DNA from: an uncultured Selenomonadales bacterium
GTDB lineage: Bacteria > Bacillota > Negativicutes > Selenomonadales > Selenomonadaceae
NCBI GenBank assembly: GCA_937877545.1
Contig: CALFJE010000093.1
Span: 31,111-95,110 of the forward strand
DNA length: 64,000 bases
Direction: 5' to 3'
Below the pieces are notes generated by a model. That model saw only the letters and a program-made list of their open reading frames with translations. It did not search any database and was not told where the DNA came from. Positions 1-9,802 of this stretch are shown here, one piece after another (the first letter of the stretch is position 1; the number at the start of each line of letters is the position of its first letter). The position numbers were made by a program, and so were the translations under genes.

Positions 1-149
1 TTCTTTGCCAAAATGAAATCCTTTGCGCCGTGTTCGGTCGTCAGCTCCAGTTCCTCCAGCGAGGGCGCAACGTATTCCACGCCGCGTTTTGTCAGTTCCT
101 TTGCCAGGTCGTAGCCCAGCTGTCCGAGTATTCCCGTTATCAATACCAT
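1..149 (-). CDS. rfbD: dTDP-4-dehydrorhamnose reductase, N-terminal part (runs off the window)
   Basis: The 49 visible residues begin MVLITGILGQLGYDLAKEL, a Rossmann NAD(P)-binding start (GxxGQLG) in the form typical of RfbD/RmlD, the last enzyme of dTDP-L-rhamnose synthesis. The ATG is at 149-147, two bases after the leuS stop (TAA at 153-151), and its Shine-Dalgarno GGAGG lies inside the last leuS codons, so the two genes are co-transcribed and probably translationally coupled. The catalytic YxxxK region is outside the window, so a related extended short-chain dehydrogenase cannot be fully excluded. A rhamnosyltransferase-like gene at 6.4-7.3 kb fits a rhamnose-containing surface polymer. 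Confidence 0.72.
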   Translation of the reverse strand, partial: MVLITGILGQLGYDLAKELTKRGVEYVAPSLEELELTTEHGAKDFILAK

Positions 150-150
150 T

Positions 151-2619
151 TTATTTAGCCTCCTTAACTACCACGTTGATTAACTTGTTCGGCACCGCGA
201 TTATTTTCACGATACGCTTGCCCGCCGTAAGCTCCGCGATTTTGGGCAATGTCGGCGCAAGTTTCTCCAAATCCGCCTTGCTCAAGCCCACAGCCACTTT
301 GACGTGTTCGCGCACCCGCCCGTTGATTTGGACGACGATCTCGACTTCCTCCTCCGTTATCGCCGAAGCGTCGAAGGGTATCCAACTCTGCTTGTGCACG
401 TCGCCCGCGAAGAATTTACTCCAAAGCTCGGCGGCTATGTGCGGCACGAACGGCGCAAGCATTATCAGCAACGCCCGCGCCGCCTCCCGCGCCAACGTCG
501 CGTTTATCGGTTTGTCTTGGAAGGCGTGCATTGCGTTGACCAGCTCCATGAGTGCGCTAATCGCCGTGTTGAACGCAAAGCGGTCGCGAATGTCCTCGGT
601 GACTTTTTTAATCGTCTTGTGGAGCGTCCGCCGCAACGCCGTTTCCTCGTCCGTCAAAATCTGCGCGGAGTCCTTGTCGAAATTGGCGGCGAAGATGTTC
701 ACGATACGCCAGACGCGATTTAAAAATCTGAACGAACCTTGAACGCCCTCGTCGCTCCAATCCAAATCGCGCTCGACGGGTGCCGCAAACAGGATAAACA
801 GCCTTGCCGTGTCCGCGCCGTACTTGCCGATAATTTCTTCGGGCGATACCACGTTGCCCAGAGACTTCGACATTTTTGCGCCGTCCTTGATAACCATGCC
901 TTGGGTAAGCAGATTGGCAAAAGGCTCGTCGTAATCCAAAAGCCCGGCGTCGCGCAAAACCTTCGTGAAGAATCTGGAATACAGCAGGTGTAAAATCGCG
1001 TGCTCAATGCCGCCGATATATTGGTCGACGGGGCTCCAGTAATTGACTTTATCGCGGGCGAAGGGTAACTTATCGTTGTGCGGGTCGGTGTAGCGCATAT
1101 AGTACCAGCTCGAACAAATGAACGTGTCCATGGTGTCGGTTTCGCGGTGAGCGTGACCGCCGCATTTCGGGCAGGTGCACTCGTTGAAGGTTTTGGAAGT
1201 CGACAGCGGACTCAACGCGCCCTGCTTAAACTCCACGTCTTCAGGCAGGAGCACGGGTAAATCTTCTTCGGGGACGAGGACTTCGCCGCACTTGTCGCAA
1301 TAAATCACGGGAATGGGCGCACCCCAATAGCGTTGCCGACTGATGAGCCAATCGCGCAGACGATAGTTGACCTTACGCACGCCGAAGCCTTGAGCCTCCG
1401 CCTCGTCGATAATCGCGCCGATAGCCGCGTGCATCTCCATACCGCTGAACTTGCCGGAATTGACTAGGACGCCCTCCTTGTCGACGTAAGCATTGGTTTG
1501 AGCCGCGAAGTCAAGCGGGGCTTTGGGATTGTCGATAACCCAGATTTTATCCAAACCGTATTTGGTGGCGAACATCCAATCGCGCTCGTCGTGGGTGGGG
1601 ACGCCCATAACCGCGCCCGTGCCGTATTCAAACACGACGTAATTGGTAACCCAAATCTGAACCTTGCCGCCGTTGAAGGGGTTGACGCAGTAAACGCCCG
1701 TGAAAATGCCCGCCTTTTCCGATTCGGAGCTGGTGCGTTCAATGTCGCTTTGAGCGCGGGCGTGTTCGCAGAAGGCTTTAATCTCGTCGGCTTTAGCGGA
1801 CACCGCGCAGATTTTATCAACCAGCGGGTGTTCGGGAGCCAGAGCAAGGAACGTCACGCCAAAGGCGGTATCGGGGCGCGTGGTGTAGACGGAAATTTTT
1901 TCGCCGAGGTCGGGAACGTCAAAGAAAAATTCCAAGCCCTCGGAGCGTCCGATCCAATTCTCCTGCATAATCTTGACGCGATTTGGCCAGCCCGTCAGCT
2001 TATCCAAATCCGCAAGGAGTTCGTCGGCATAGGCGGTTATCTTGAAGAACCACTGCGCCAAATTTTTCTTGTGAACGTCGGAGTCGCAACGCCAACACTT
2101 ACCGTCAACGACCTGCTCATTGGCAAGGACGGTACCGCACTTATCGCACCAGTTGACGGACGCCTCCTTTTTGTAGGCAAGCCCGCGCTTATAAAACAAC
2201 TCGAAGAGCCACTGCGTCCAGCGATAATAATCTGCGCGGCAAGTCTCGACCTCGCGCTCCCAATCGTAGGCAAGCCCCATAGCCTTTTGCTGAGCTGTCA
2301 TGTTCTTGATATTGGCGAACGTCCAATCGCCGGGCTTTACGCCGTGAGCAATGGCGGCATTTTCGGCGGGCATACCGAAGGCGTCAAAGCCCATGGGGTG
2401 CAGGACGTTGAAGCCAGCCATCGAACGGTAGCGGGCAACCACGTCGCCGATTGAGTAGTTGCGCACATGACCCATATGCAAGTTGCCTGACGGATAGGGG
2501 AACATTTCCAGCGCGTAGTATTTGGGGCGCGAGGCGTCCTCGGTCGTGCGATAGTAGTCGGGCGCGTCCCAGACGGCTTGCCATTTGCGCTCGACTTCCT
2601 GCGGATTGTATTTCTCCAT
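151..2619 (-). CDS. leuS: Leucyl-tRNA synthetase
   Basis: Cytoplasmic class I aminoacyl-tRNA synthetase charging tRNA-Leu. The 822-residue protein has the bacterial LeuRS architecture: the HIGH-type motif HMGH near residue 48, a zinc module with CxxC pairs around residues 158-178, the long CP1 editing insertion, a second CDKCG/CPKCG zinc element near 440-490, the KMSKS loop starting at residue 582, an anticodon-binding domain and the small C-terminal domain. Length is normal for bacterial LeuRS. It lies between a bofA-like gene upstream and rfbD downstream, in one minus-strand operon from the promoter at 2951-2923. No T-box-like leader is apparent in the short upstream gap. Confidence 0.98.
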   Translation of the reverse strand: MEKYNPQEVERKWQAVWDAPDYYRTTEDASRPKYYALEMFPYPSGNLHMGHVRNYSIGDVVARYRSMAGFNVLHPMGFDAFGMPAENAAIAHGVKPGDWTFANIKNMTAQQKAMGLAYDWEREVETCRADYYRWTQWLFELFYKRGLAYKKEASVNWCDKCGTVLANEQVVDGKCWRCDSDVHKKNLAQWFFKITAYADELLADLDKLTGWPNRVKIMQENWIGRSEGLEFFFDVPDLGEKISVYTTRPDTAFGVTFLALAPEHPLVDKICAVSAKADEIKAFCEHARAQSDIERTSSESEKAGIFTGVYCVNPFNGGKVQIWVTNYVVFEYGTGAVMGVPTHDERDWMFATKYGLDKIWVIDNPKAPLDFAAQTNAYVDKEGVLVNSGKFSGMEMHAAIGAIIDEAEAQGFGVRKVNYRLRDWLISRQRYWGAPIPVIYCDKCGEVLVPEEDLPVLLPEDVEFKQGALSPLSTSKTFNECTCPKCGGHAHRETDTMDTFICSSWYYMRYTDPHNDKLPFARDKVNYWSPVDQYIGGIEHAILHLLYSRFFTKVLRDAGLLDYDEPFANLLTQGMVIKDGAKMSKSLGNVVSPEEIIGKYGADTARLFILFAAPVERDLDWSDEGVQGSFRFLNRVWRIVNIFAANFDKDSAQILTDEETALRRTLHKTIKKVTEDIRDRFAFNTAISALMELVNAMHAFQDKPINATLAREAARALLIMLAPFVPHIAAELWSKFFAGDVHKQSWIPFDASAITEEEVEIVVQINGRVREHVKVAVGLSKADLEKLAPTLPKIAELTAGKRIVKIIAVPNKLINVVVKEAK

Positions 2620-2638
2620 TTAAAAACCTCCTAATTCC

Positions 2639-2884
2639 CTACATAACCGTTTTGATGACTTTAAGATAGAACGTGAGCAACAACAGCCCCGGCACGCCGA
2701 AGATACCGACTATCAGCGCGTGAATGAACGTGATTTTAATCATGATAAGCCCCGTCATGTTAACGAGGTAGAGAATGACCGCGCCGATTATGCTGTTCCA
2801 AATGATTTTCAGCGGCAATTCGATAAAAAACTTGAGCGCGACGATTATCAAGATACCCGCCGCCAAGCCGATGATTATTTCCAA
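2639..2884 (-). CDS. bofA: BofA-family small membrane protein
   Basis: An 81-residue protein, almost entirely hydrophobic, with two to three membrane spans and the BofA pattern (PLKIIWNSIIGAVILYLVN, then ALIVGIFGVPGLLLL). In Bacillus BofA inhibits the SpoIVFB protease during pro-sigmaK processing, but the family is also found in Firmicutes that do not sporulate. The start is TTG at 2884-2882, eight bases after a GGAGG. It is the first gene of the bofA-leuS-rfbD unit. Whether it acts in sporulation here cannot be told from the window; the family call rests on the hydrophobic motif pattern. Confidence 0.75.
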   Translation of the reverse strand: MEIIIGLAAGILIIVALKFFIELPLKIIWNSIIGAVILYLVNMTGLIMIKITFIHALIVGIFGVPGLLLLTFYLKVIKTVM

Positions 2885-2897
2885 AGCAAGAGCCTCC

Positions 2898-2927
2898 TTT
2901 ACCCGATTTTGTCATGCGTGCTATAAT
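2898..2927 (+). promoter_or_regulatory. Promoter for the AmrB-AmrA fusion gene and uvrB
   Basis: A consensus -10 TATAAT at 2922-2927 has a weaker -35 TTTACC (2898-2903) 18 bases upstream. It reads into the gene starting at 2954 and overlaps the leftward promoter base for base at the -10. Confidence 0.6.
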
Positions 2928-2951
2928 AGGCAAAATTTTTGGAGGTGTCAA
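2923..2951 (-). promoter_or_regulatory. Promoter for bofA-leuS-rfbD
   Basis: On the minus strand a perfect -35 TTGACA (2951-2946) is followed after 17 bases by TATTAT (2928-2923). The -10 occupies the same base pairs as the -10 of the opposing promoter, because the local sequence CTATAATAG is palindromic. The -35 also overlaps the bases between the Shine-Dalgarno and the start of the rightward gene. Confidence 0.7.
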
Positions 2952-2953
2952 TC

Positions 2954-4345
2954 ATGAGCATAATTGGAGCGGCGGCAGTCCCGCACCCGCCGATAATTTT
3001 GCCGGAGATAGGACGCGGCGAGGAGTCAAAAATCGCGGCGACGACGGCGGCTTATAAGGAGGTGGCACGGCGAATCGCGGAGTTGCAACCTGAGACGATT
3101 GTAATCACCAGCCCGCATTCGATAATGTACGCGGACTATTTCCACATATCGCCGGGCGAATCGGCGGCGGGCAACATGGCACAATTCCGCGCTCCGCAAG
3201 TGGAGTTGGCTGTCCATTACGACGTGGAGTTTGTCAGCAAGTTGACGGCGGCGGCAATGTCGGAAGACATACCGGCGGGCACGCTCGGCGAACGCAATTC
3301 GTCACTCGACCACGGCACCATGGTTCCGCTCTACTTCCTGCAAAAGGCGGGCGTGGACTTAGACAAGGTTAAATTCCTGCGTAGCGGGCTTAGCGGCTTG
3401 ACGAACACCGCGCATTACAAATTCGGGCAAATCATTGCCAAGACCGCGCAGACTTTGAATCGGCGGGTATTCTTCCTTGCCAGCGGCGATTTGGCGCACA
3501 AGCTCAAGGGCAGTCACTACGGCTTTGCGGAGGAGGCTCCCGTCTTCGACGAACAAGTCATGAACAATTTGGGCGGCGCGGATTTTCTGAGCTTGCTGAC
3601 CATGAACGAGAAACTTTGCAATCGTGCGGCTGAATGCGGCTTGCGGAGCTTCTGGATAATGGCGGGCGCGTTGGACAGGCATAGCGTTCAGGCTGAGCGT
3701 TTGTCTTACGAGGGGACGTTCGGCGTCGGCTACGGCATTGTTTATTTCAATGTGGGCGAGGCTGATTCGACGCGCAACTTTGCGGTGCAACTTGCCAAAG
3801 TCAAGCGACACGAGTCGGAGCAGCGCAAGGCTAACGAGGACGCGTTTGTCCGTTTGGCGCGATACAGTTTGGAGACGTTCGTCAATACGCACAAGCCCGC
3901 CACATTGCCCGACGATTTGCCTGCCGAGCTTATGAATCGTCGAGCGGGCGCGTTCGTGAGCTTGCACAAGGGCGGCAATCTGCGCGGGTGCATTGGTACG
4001 ATAATGGCGACGCAGGACACTTTGGCGGAAGAGATTCTGCAAAATGCGATAAGTGCCTGTTCGCGAGACCCGCGCTTTGACCCCGTGACGGCGGGCGAGC
4101 TTGACGATTTGGAGTACAGCGTTGATGTCCTCGGCGAGCCGGAGCGTATCTTCGACGTTAAGGCGTTGGACGTTAAGCGTTACGGCGTCATCGTGGAAAA
4201 CGGCGGGAGGCGCGGCTTGTTGTTGCCCGATTTGGAGGGCGTCGACACGGTCGAGGAGCAGATAGCCATTGCCAAGCGCAAGGCGGGTATTCGTCCCGAC
4301 GAAAAAGTTTCCCTTTGGCGGTTCGAGGTCATTCGCCACCATTGA
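2954..4345 (+). CDS. AmmeMemoRadiSam system fusion: MEMO/LigB-like domain plus AMMECR1 domain
   Basis: A 463-residue two-domain protein. Residues 1 to about 280 match the class III extradiol dioxygenase/MEMO fold, with the expected histidines at H11 (PHPP), H55 (SPHS) and H120 ([10 protein letters not shown]). Residues 294-463 form an AMMECR1 domain with the hallmark LRGCIGT. These two domains normally occur with a radical SAM protein in the AmmeMemoRadiSam system, but none is adjacent. The start at 2954 is chosen because GGAGG lies 8 bases upstream; an in-frame ATG at 2939 has no such site. uvrB follows after 10 bases. The catalytic function of the family is still poorly defined. Confidence 0.88.
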   Translation: MSIIGAAAVPHPPIILPEIGRGEESKIAATTAAYKEVARRIAELQPETIVITSPHSIMYADYFHISPGESAAGNMAQFRAPQVELAVHYDVEFVSKLTAAAMSEDIPAGTLGERNSSLDHGTMVPLYFLQKAGVDLDKVKFLRSGLSGLTNTAHYKFGQIIAKTAQTLNRRVFFLASGDLAHKLKGSHYGFAEEAPVFDEQVMNNLGGADFLSLLTMNEKLCNRAAECGLRSFWIMAGALDRHSVQAERLSYEGTFGVGYGIVYFNVGEADSTRNFAVQLAKVKRHESEQRKANEDAFVRLARYSLETFVNTHKPATLPDDLPAELMNRRAGAFVSLHKGGNLRGCIGTIMATQDTLAEEILQNAISACSRDPRFDPVTAGELDDLEYSVDVLGEPERIFDVKALDVKRYGVIVENGGRRGLLLPDLEGVDTVEEQIAIAKRKAGIRPDEKVSLWRFEVIRHH

Positions 4346-4355
4346 GGAGGGCGGT

Positions 4356-6332
4356 ATGAACAAATTTAAAGTCATGTCGACGTTCCGACCGACGGGCGAC
4401 CAACCTCAAGCGATAGAATCATTGGCGGCGGGCGTCGGCGACGGGCTAAGGTCTCAAGTACTTTTGGGCGCGACGGGCACGGGCAAAACCTTCACGATAG
4501 CCAAAGTTATCGAGCGCGTTCAGCTGCCCACGCTGGTTATCGCCCACAACAAGACGCTTGCCGCCCAACTTGCCGCCGAGTTCAAAGCCTTTTTCCCCGA
4601 TAATTACGTCGGCTACTTCGTCAGCTACTACGATTATTATCAGCCCGAAGCCTACATTGCCGCCACCGACACCTACATCGAAAAGGACGCCGCCATTAAC
4701 GACGAGATTGACCAAATGCGCCACTCCGCCACGTGCAGTCTTTTTGAGCGGCGCGACGTTATCATTGTGGCGAGCGTCTCCTGCATTTACGGCTTGGGTT
4801 CGCCCGAAAGTTATTATAAGCTCCTGCTCCACCTGCGCGGCGGGCAAGTCATTTCCCGCGATAAGATTTTGCGGCGGCTGATTGAGATTCGCTACAAGCG
4901 CAACGACATGATTATTAAGCGCGGCAACTTCCGAGTGCGCGGCGACGTTATCGAGGTGACGCCGGCGGGTTATAACGGGCGGGCATTGCGCATTGAGCTT
5001 TTCGGCGACGAGGTAGATAAAATTTCCGAGTTCGAGATTTTGACGGGCAAAGTTATCGGGCGGCGCGACGAGGTTTTTATCTTCCCCGCTTCGCATTACG
5101 TCACGGACGTTGAGGATTTGGAGCGGGCGGAACAAGCCATACGCGCCGAGCTGACCGCGCAGGTTGAGGTTTTCACGGCGGCGGGCAAGCTTATCGAGGC
5201 GCAACGGATTGAACAACGCACGCGCTTTGATTTGGAAATGATTCGGGAAATGGGCTATTGTTCGGGCATAGAAAATTATTCGCGACACTTGACGGGCAGA
5301 GCGGAAGGTTCGCCGCCTTTCACGCTGATTGACTACTTCCCCGAAAAATTCTTAACGGTTATCGACGAATCGCACGTGACGCTTCCGCAACTGCGAGCCA
5401 TGTACGCGGGGGATAAATCGCGCAAGTCTTCGCTGATAGAAAACGGCTTCCGGCTACCCAGCGCACGCGATAACCGCCCGCTGACTTTCGACGAGTTCAA
5501 CGATAAAATTTCGCAGATAATTTACGTTTCGGCGACGCCTGCCGAATACGAACTTGCCGAATCGCAAAACACCGTTGAGCAAATCATACGCCCGACGGGC
5601 TTGCTCGACCCCGTGGTAGAGGTGCGCCCGATAGCGAATCAAATCGACGACCTCATATCGGAAATCAATCTGCGAGCGACGGCGGGCGAGCGCGTCCTAA
5701 TCACGACGCTGACGAAAAAATTCGCCGAGGAGCTGACGGATTATCTGCGCGGCGTCAAAATACGTGTGCGCTACATGCATTCGGACGTGGTGACGCTTGA
5801 GCGGGCGGAGCTGATTCACGACCTGCGAGCCGGCAAGTTCGACGTGCTTGTCGGGATAAACTTACTGCGCGAGGGATTGGATATGCCGGAAGTGTCGCTG
5901 ATAGCGATACTGGACGCGGATAAGGAAGGCTTCCTGCGCTCCGAAACGTCGCTGATACAGACAATCGGGCGGGCAGCGCGGAACGTCAACGGCAAAGTGA
6001 TTTTATACGCGGAGCGGGTAACGGATTCGATGCGTCGGGCAATGGAGGAAACGGCGCGGCGGCGGGCGATACAGGAGGCTTACAATAAAAAATTCCGCGT
6101 GACGCCGAGGACGATTGAAAAGCCGATAGCCCCGCTGATTGACTTGCCGCTTAAAAAATCGACAAAGAAACCGCAATCGCCGAGCGAGCTTATAAAAAAA
6201 TTGACGCCCGCGCAGAGACGCAACCTGGTCAAAAGTTTAACTTCGGAAATGCAAGCGGCTTCGCGAGCGTTGGAGTTCGAGCGAGCCGCCGAGCTTCGCG
6301 ACATAATCTTAAAGTTGGAAGAACACTTATAA
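4356..6332 (+). CDS. uvrB: UvrABC excinuclease subunit B
   Basis: DNA damage verification helicase of nucleotide excision repair; it takes DNA from UvrA and recruits UvrC. The 658 residues show Walker A GATGTGKT (38-45), the beta-hairpin [10 protein letters not shown] (91-100) that inserts between strands, Walker B VIDESHV, helicase motif VI (QTIGRAARN) and a C-terminal UVR domain (residues about 622-656) that contacts UvrC. Length is standard. The start is the ATG after GGAGGGCGGT; an upstream in-frame ATG at 4269 lies inside the preceding gene and lacks a site. It is the second gene of a two-gene unit closed by a terminator. Confidence 0.98.
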   Translation: MNKFKVMSTFRPTGDQPQAIESLAAGVGDGLRSQVLLGATGTGKTFTIAKVIERVQLPTLVIAHNKTLAAQLAAEFKAFFPDNYVGYFVSYYDYYQPEAYIAATDTYIEKDAAINDEIDQMRHSATCSLFERRDVIIVASVSCIYGLGSPESYYKLLLHLRGGQVISRDKILRRLIEIRYKRNDMIIKRGNFRVRGDVIEVTPAGYNGRALRIELFGDEVDKISEFEILTGKVIGRRDEVFIFPASHYVTDVEDLERAEQAIRAELTAQVEVFTAAGKLIEAQRIEQRTRFDLEMIREMGYCSGIENYSRHLTGRAEGSPPFTLIDYFPEKFLTVIDESHVTLPQLRAMYAGDKSRKSSLIENGFRLPSARDNRPLTFDEFNDKISQIIYVSATPAEYELAESQNTVEQIIRPTGLLDPVVEVRPIANQIDDLISEINLRATAGERVLITTLTKKFAEELTDYLRGVKIRVRYMHSDVVTLERAELIHDLRAGKFDVLVGINLLREGLDMPEVSLIAILDADKEGFLRSETSLIQTIGRAARNVNGKVILYAERVTDSMRRAMEETARRRAIQEAYNKKFRVTPRTIEKPIAPLIDLPLKKSTKKPQSPSELIKKLTPAQRRNLVKSLTSEMQAASRALEFERAAELRDIILKLEEHL

Positions 6333-6372
6333 AAAAGCAGCCCCGACGTTTAGCCGAGGCTGTTTTAATTTT
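6333..6372 (+). terminator. Rho-independent terminator after uvrB, possibly bidirectional
   Basis: An A-run, then the imperfect stem CAGCCCCG / CCGAGGCTG with an eight-base loop, then a T-rich tract. It lies between the convergent uvrB and the leftward gene ending at 6383 and could serve both. Confidence 0.75.
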
Positions 6373-6382
6373 CCGCGTCGAA

Positions 6383-7267
6383 TTATTTTATCGAGTTCAG
6401 TTCGCAACGAAAGCCGAATATTTCTTCCAGCTGTTCCCTCGTGATGTCATCGGAAGTCAGCGGCGTTTGATTCTTGATTTTGACGGTCTGGTCGCCCGCG
6501 TTCTTCGTCAATATGAAATGCGAAAATTCGTGGCGATAATAGACGAAAGCGTTATCGGCGATATTCTGTTGAAACATGTCCTCGGAAAAAGTCAGCCCGT
6601 TCCGCTCAACGAACCTTTTTATACCGAGCTTAGCCTTGTCGTGCGGGAAGGTGTAAATGCACAGGAACGGGAGATTTTTTGCAACCGAAGACTTAAAGAT
6701 AATGGAACCCAAAATGCTGTGATAGCCGACGCCCTTAAAATGGAAGAAGGGATACAGCTCCCCCTGGACATAGCGATAACCCCTGCAATAGCCGTAGCCC
6801 ATTACGCCGGGGCAATCGGCAACTTTGCTGTGCATGTCGGCGATGGCGTCCTTGTACAGGAAATCGTCGAAGTCAAAGCGGGATTGTATGACATAGTCGT
6901 AATTGTCCATTTCCTGCGCGATTATGGAGGGCAATTCGCTTGCCTTGTACTTCAAACGCCAATCTGTCACGTCCTTGGGCATGTACATGAATCGGCATTC
7001 CAGCGAAAGTTCGGCGCAAATATCTTTCAGCGTCGCGGCGATGAATTCGTACTTCTTGTCCTCGGCAAAGCGGGCGTTCAAGATAAACAATATCTCGAAA
7101 TTCTTGTTCGTCCGGTTAGCCAGCGAGCGTAAGCCGTTGTTCCGCGCCAATGTCAAATTCTCTGCCAAAAAGTCTGCGTCAAAAATATCTTGCGGATAAG
7201 CGGGGTCGTAGAACGAAAAGAATCGCACAAGAATCAGATGCTTAATCGTCTTTTCTTCAGCGTGCAT
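6383..7267 (-). CDS. Putative rhamnosyl transferase family glycosyltransferase
   Basis: A 294-residue protein resembling the bacterial putative rhamnosyl transferase family (Pfam Rhamno_transf). Family-like features are the opening IKHLILVRFFSFYDP, the conserved NFEILFILN segment, a central YDYVIQSRFDFDD acidic DxD-like motif, and a C-terminal tyrosine/histidine-rich part. No signal peptide or membrane span is seen, so it is probably cytoplasmic and builds a surface polysaccharide. The start at 7267 has GAGGAGGTAAGGATT directly upstream; a longer in-frame extension to 7396 crosses the upstream promoter region and is unlikely. The gene stands alone between two plus-strand units. The exact sugar donor is inferred from the family only. 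Confidence 0.65.
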   Translation of the reverse strand: MHAEEKTIKHLILVRFFSFYDPAYPQDIFDADFLAENLTLARNNGLRSLANRTNKNFEILFILNARFAEDKKYEFIAATLKDICAELSLECRFMYMPKDVTDWRLKYKASELPSIIAQEMDNYDYVIQSRFDFDDFLYKDAIADMHSKVADCPGVMGYGYCRGYRYVQGELYPFFHFKGVGYHSILGSIIFKSSVAKNLPFLCIYTFPHDKAKLGIKRFVERNGLTFSEDMFQQNIADNAFVYYRHEFSHFILTKNAGDQTVKIKNQTPLTSDDITREQLEEIFGFRCELNSIK

Positions 7268-7329
7268 AATCCTTACCTCCTCAAGCGTAAAATTTAACAT
7301 AACTGTCAAGCGCGTTTCTGAAAAAATCT

Positions 7330-7359
7330 TTGTACAAAATCGGCGGGTTGTGGTATCAT
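7330..7359 (+). promoter_or_regulatory. Promoter for the histidine kinase / partner-switching cluster
   Basis: TTGTAC (7330-7335), an 18-base spacer, then TATCAT (7354-7359), 37 bases before the kinase start. Confidence 0.5.
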
Positions 7360-7395
7360 TGCGAAAAAATTTTAGGCTGATTGTGAGGCAACACA

Positions 7396-9024
7396 ATGGC
7401 GAAGGATAATTTTTTTGGCAAGAAATATTTATATGAGGTATTGCCGATGTTGAAGTGGGTAGCCGAACAGGTACCGGGCGGCTTTTTCGTCTACTCCGCC
7501 AAGGAACCCTACGAGCTTTTTTACGCCAACAGCGAGGTTTTGGAAATTTACGGTTGCGAGGATTTGGACGAGTTCAAGGCTCTGACGGGTTACACGTTCC
7601 AAGGCATGGTTCACCCCGACGACTTTTCCGCAATTCAAAAGTCAATCGAGGAGCAGATAGCCGACCCCGATAACGACCGCCTCGACCACGTGGAGTATCG
7701 AATCACGCGCAAAGACGGCTCTATCCGCTGGATTGACGACTACGGACACTTTGCGACCTTCCCAGAACACGGCGACGCCTTTTATGTCTTCATCAGCGAT
7801 ATAACGGAACGGCGGCTCATTCGGGAGGAAAAGTTGCGTATGGAAATGGAACTCGACAAGGCGAAACAGGCGAACGAAATCAAGGCGGCGTTCCTGTTCA
7901 ATATTTCGCACGACATCTTGACGCCGCTAAATTCAATACGCGGCTTTACGGAATTGTCATTGCGGCACCTCCACGAACCCGAACTTTTAAAGACGTATCT
8001 GGAAAAAGTCGACGAATCCAGCCGGCAAATGCTTACGCTCGTCAATGACCTGCTTGACATGAGCAAAATCACCTACGGCAAGACGCAACTGCGAACCGAG
8101 GTTTGCGACCTGGAGGAGCAAGTTTTGACCGTCCTGCACCTCTTCCGTAAAAAAGCCGACGCCAAAAATATCGCCCTCGAAAGCGTTATCAATCTGCCCC
8201 GCGAACTCGTCTATACCGACGACGTGAACTTGAGGAAAATTCTCTCCGCGCTGATTGACAACGCCATTAAGTTCACGCCCGACGGCGGGCACGTCAAAGT
8301 TACGGCGCGTAAAAAGAAAATTTCCGATTCGGGCTACGTCCGTTGCGAATTCATAATTGAGGACGACGGCGCAGGCATCAGCGAAGATTTTATGCAACGC
8401 ATGTATGAGAGCTTTGAACGCGAGGAGACTTCGACGAAGACGGGGCATATCAGCGCGGGACTCGGCTTGACGATAACCAAAAAGCTCCTTGAGGCTATGG
8501 GCGGCTCAATCGAAGTCGTCAGCAAAAAGGACGAAGGCTCCACCTTTACGGTCGGCTTGCCGTTTAAGTTCGTGCGCGACGAAGCGGAGGACGTTGCCGC
8601 CATTGATACGATAACCGCCGATAACAACTACATGAATCGTATCCTGCTCGTCGACGACATTGAGCTTAACCGTATGCTTGCCGAGACGATTCTGGAGGAG
8701 TCGGGCTTTTCCGTCGAGACGGTTGCCGACGGTTGCGACGCCGTGGAAGCTTTTATCAAGCACCCGCCCGGCTACTATGACCTCGTGCTTATGGATATTC
8801 AAATGCCCGTAATGAACGGCTACGAGGCGACGCGTGCTATCCGTGCGCTTGACCGCCCCGACGCCAAAGTTTTGCCGATTATCGCGCTAAGTGCCAACAG
8901 CCGCGACGAGGATAAGCGTATGAGCATGGAAAGCGGCATGAATTATCATATCGCCAAGCCCTTCGACGTGGTTCAGCTTATCGCCGCCGTCAACAAATAT
9001 ATCGCCGCGCGAAAGGAAGTTTGA
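7396..9024 (+). CDS. PAS-domain hybrid sensor histidine kinase with C-terminal receiver
   Basis: A 542-residue signalling protein without membrane spans, so a cytoplasmic sensor. An N-terminal PAS domain (about 20-140, ending VFISDITERR) is followed by a short coiled coil, a HisKA domain with H172 in the H-box NISHDILTPLNS, a HATPase with N-box DNAIKF, G1 DDGAGI and G2 GLGLT, and a C-terminal REC domain (about 413-542) with phospho-acceptor D467 (LMDIQMPVMNG) and switch lysine K521. It heads a cluster with a STAS protein, an RsbW-like kinase and two PP2C phosphatases, so phosphorelay and partner switching may converge here. No separate response regulator or phosphotransfer protein is adjacent. 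Confidence 0.92.
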   Translation: MAKDNFFGKKYLYEVLPMLKWVAEQVPGGFFVYSAKEPYELFYANSEVLEIYGCEDLDEFKALTGYTFQGMVHPDDFSAIQKSIEEQIADPDNDRLDHVEYRITRKDGSIRWIDDYGHFATFPEHGDAFYVFISDITERRLIREEKLRMEMELDKAKQANEIKAAFLFNISHDILTPLNSIRGFTELSLRHLHEPELLKTYLEKVDESSRQMLTLVNDLLDMSKITYGKTQLRTEVCDLEEQVLTVLHLFRKKADAKNIALESVINLPRELVYTDDVNLRKILSALIDNAIKFTPDGGHVKVTARKKKISDSGYVRCEFIIEDDGAGISEDFMQRMYESFEREETSTKTGHISAGLGLTITKKLLEAMGGSIEVVSKKDEGSTFTVGLPFKFVRDEAEDVAAIDTITADNNYMNRILLVDDIELNRMLAETILEESGFSVETVADGCDAVEAFIKHPPGYYDLVLMDIQMPVMNGYEATRAIRALDRPDAKVLPIIALSANSRDEDKRMSMESGMNYHIAKPFDVVQLIAAVNKYIAARKEV

Positions 9025-9075
9025 CACTGCGGCGCGAATTATCACAATAAATATTTTCAAGAAAGGAAAAGGAAC

Positions 9076-9372
9076 ATGGAAATCAAAAAGGATCAGCAAG
9101 GCAACGCATTGACAATCAAAATCATCGGTAGGCTCGACGCGGCAAGTGCGCCCGAACTCTCCAAGGAATTGACGACCGCGCTCAACGGCGTAACGGATTT
9201 GACGTTCGACTTCGCGGAGCTGAAGTATATCGCCTCGGCGGGACTGCGCGTGTTGCTCGTGGCTCAAAAGCGCATGAACAAGCAAGGCTCCATGAAACTT
9301 ATCAACGTCAGCGAGGCTGTCATGGAAGTTTTGGATATGACGGGCTTCGCCAGCTTGATGACTATCGCTTAA
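9076..9372 (+). CDS. STAS-domain anti-anti-sigma factor (SpoIIAA/RsbV-like)
   Basis: A 98-residue single STAS domain. The phosphorylatable serine is expected at S54 in YIASAGLRVL, the hallmark loop of anti-sigma factor antagonists. In the family, the unphosphorylated form binds the partner kinase and frees its target; the kinase phosphorylates it and a PP2C enzyme restores it. All three enzyme types lie next to each other here. The start has AAGAAAGGAAAAGG upstream. The next gene, the RsbW-like kinase, begins 12 bases after its stop. Confidence 0.92.
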   Translation: MEIKKDQQGNALTIKIIGRLDAASAPELSKELTTALNGVTDLTFDFAELKYIASAGLRVLLVAQKRMNKQGSMKLINVSEAVMEVLDMTGFASLMTIA

Positions 9373-9384
9373 TGAGGAATGATT

Positions 9385-9792
9385 ATGGAAAAAATTACGG
9401 TTGAGGCGGTGCTCGACAGTCTGCAGACGGTTATCGACTTCGCGACCGAAAAACTCGAAGAGCGCGATTGCCCCATGAAAGTTTCAATGCAGTTGGAGCT
9501 GGTTATCGAAGAGATTTTCGTCAACATTGCCAGCTACGCCTATCACCCTGAAATTGGTGCCGCGACGTTTTGCATGTCATTTGAAGAAAATCCCTCCGCC
9601 GTGCTCATGACGTTCATTGACGGCGGCAAGCCCTACAATCCCCTCGAACACGACGACCCCGATACCACCCTCGACGTTGACGAACGCGACATCGGCGGGC
9701 TTGGAATTTTCCTCGTCAAAAAGAATGTCGACGAAATTTCCTACGAATACACGGGGGGGAAAAATATTCTCCACATGAAAAAATTTTTCTGA
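9385..9792 (+). CDS. RsbW/SpoIIAB-like serine kinase (HATPase_c_2)
   Basis: A 135-residue GHKL ATPase of the anti-sigma kinase type. The N-box is seen as ELVIEEIFVNIASYAY, the G1 region as FIDGGKPYNP and the glycine-rich G2 as GGLGIFLVKK. In partner switching such proteins sequester a sigma factor or another target and phosphorylate the STAS partner, encoded just upstream. The start at 9385 is preferred over 9379 because the GAGG at 9374 gives a spacing of seven bases. No sigma factor gene is in the window, so its target is unknown. Confidence 0.88.
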   Translation: MEKITVEAVLDSLQTVIDFATEKLEERDCPMKVSMQLELVIEEIFVNIASYAYHPEIGAATFCMSFEENPSAVLMTFIDGGKPYNPLEHDDPDTTLDVDERDIGGLGIFLVKKNVDEISYEYTGGKNILHMKKFF

Positions 9793-9802
9793 GGTCGTGC
9801 TC

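Noticed and set aside
1498..2454. 318-codon plus-strand frame inside leuS
   Set aside because: Shadow of leuS, which has full motif support on the other strand.
9021..9051. Promoter between the hybrid kinase and the STAS gene
   Set aside because: A TTGACA spans the kinase stop, but no acceptable -10 lies 16-18 bases downstream.
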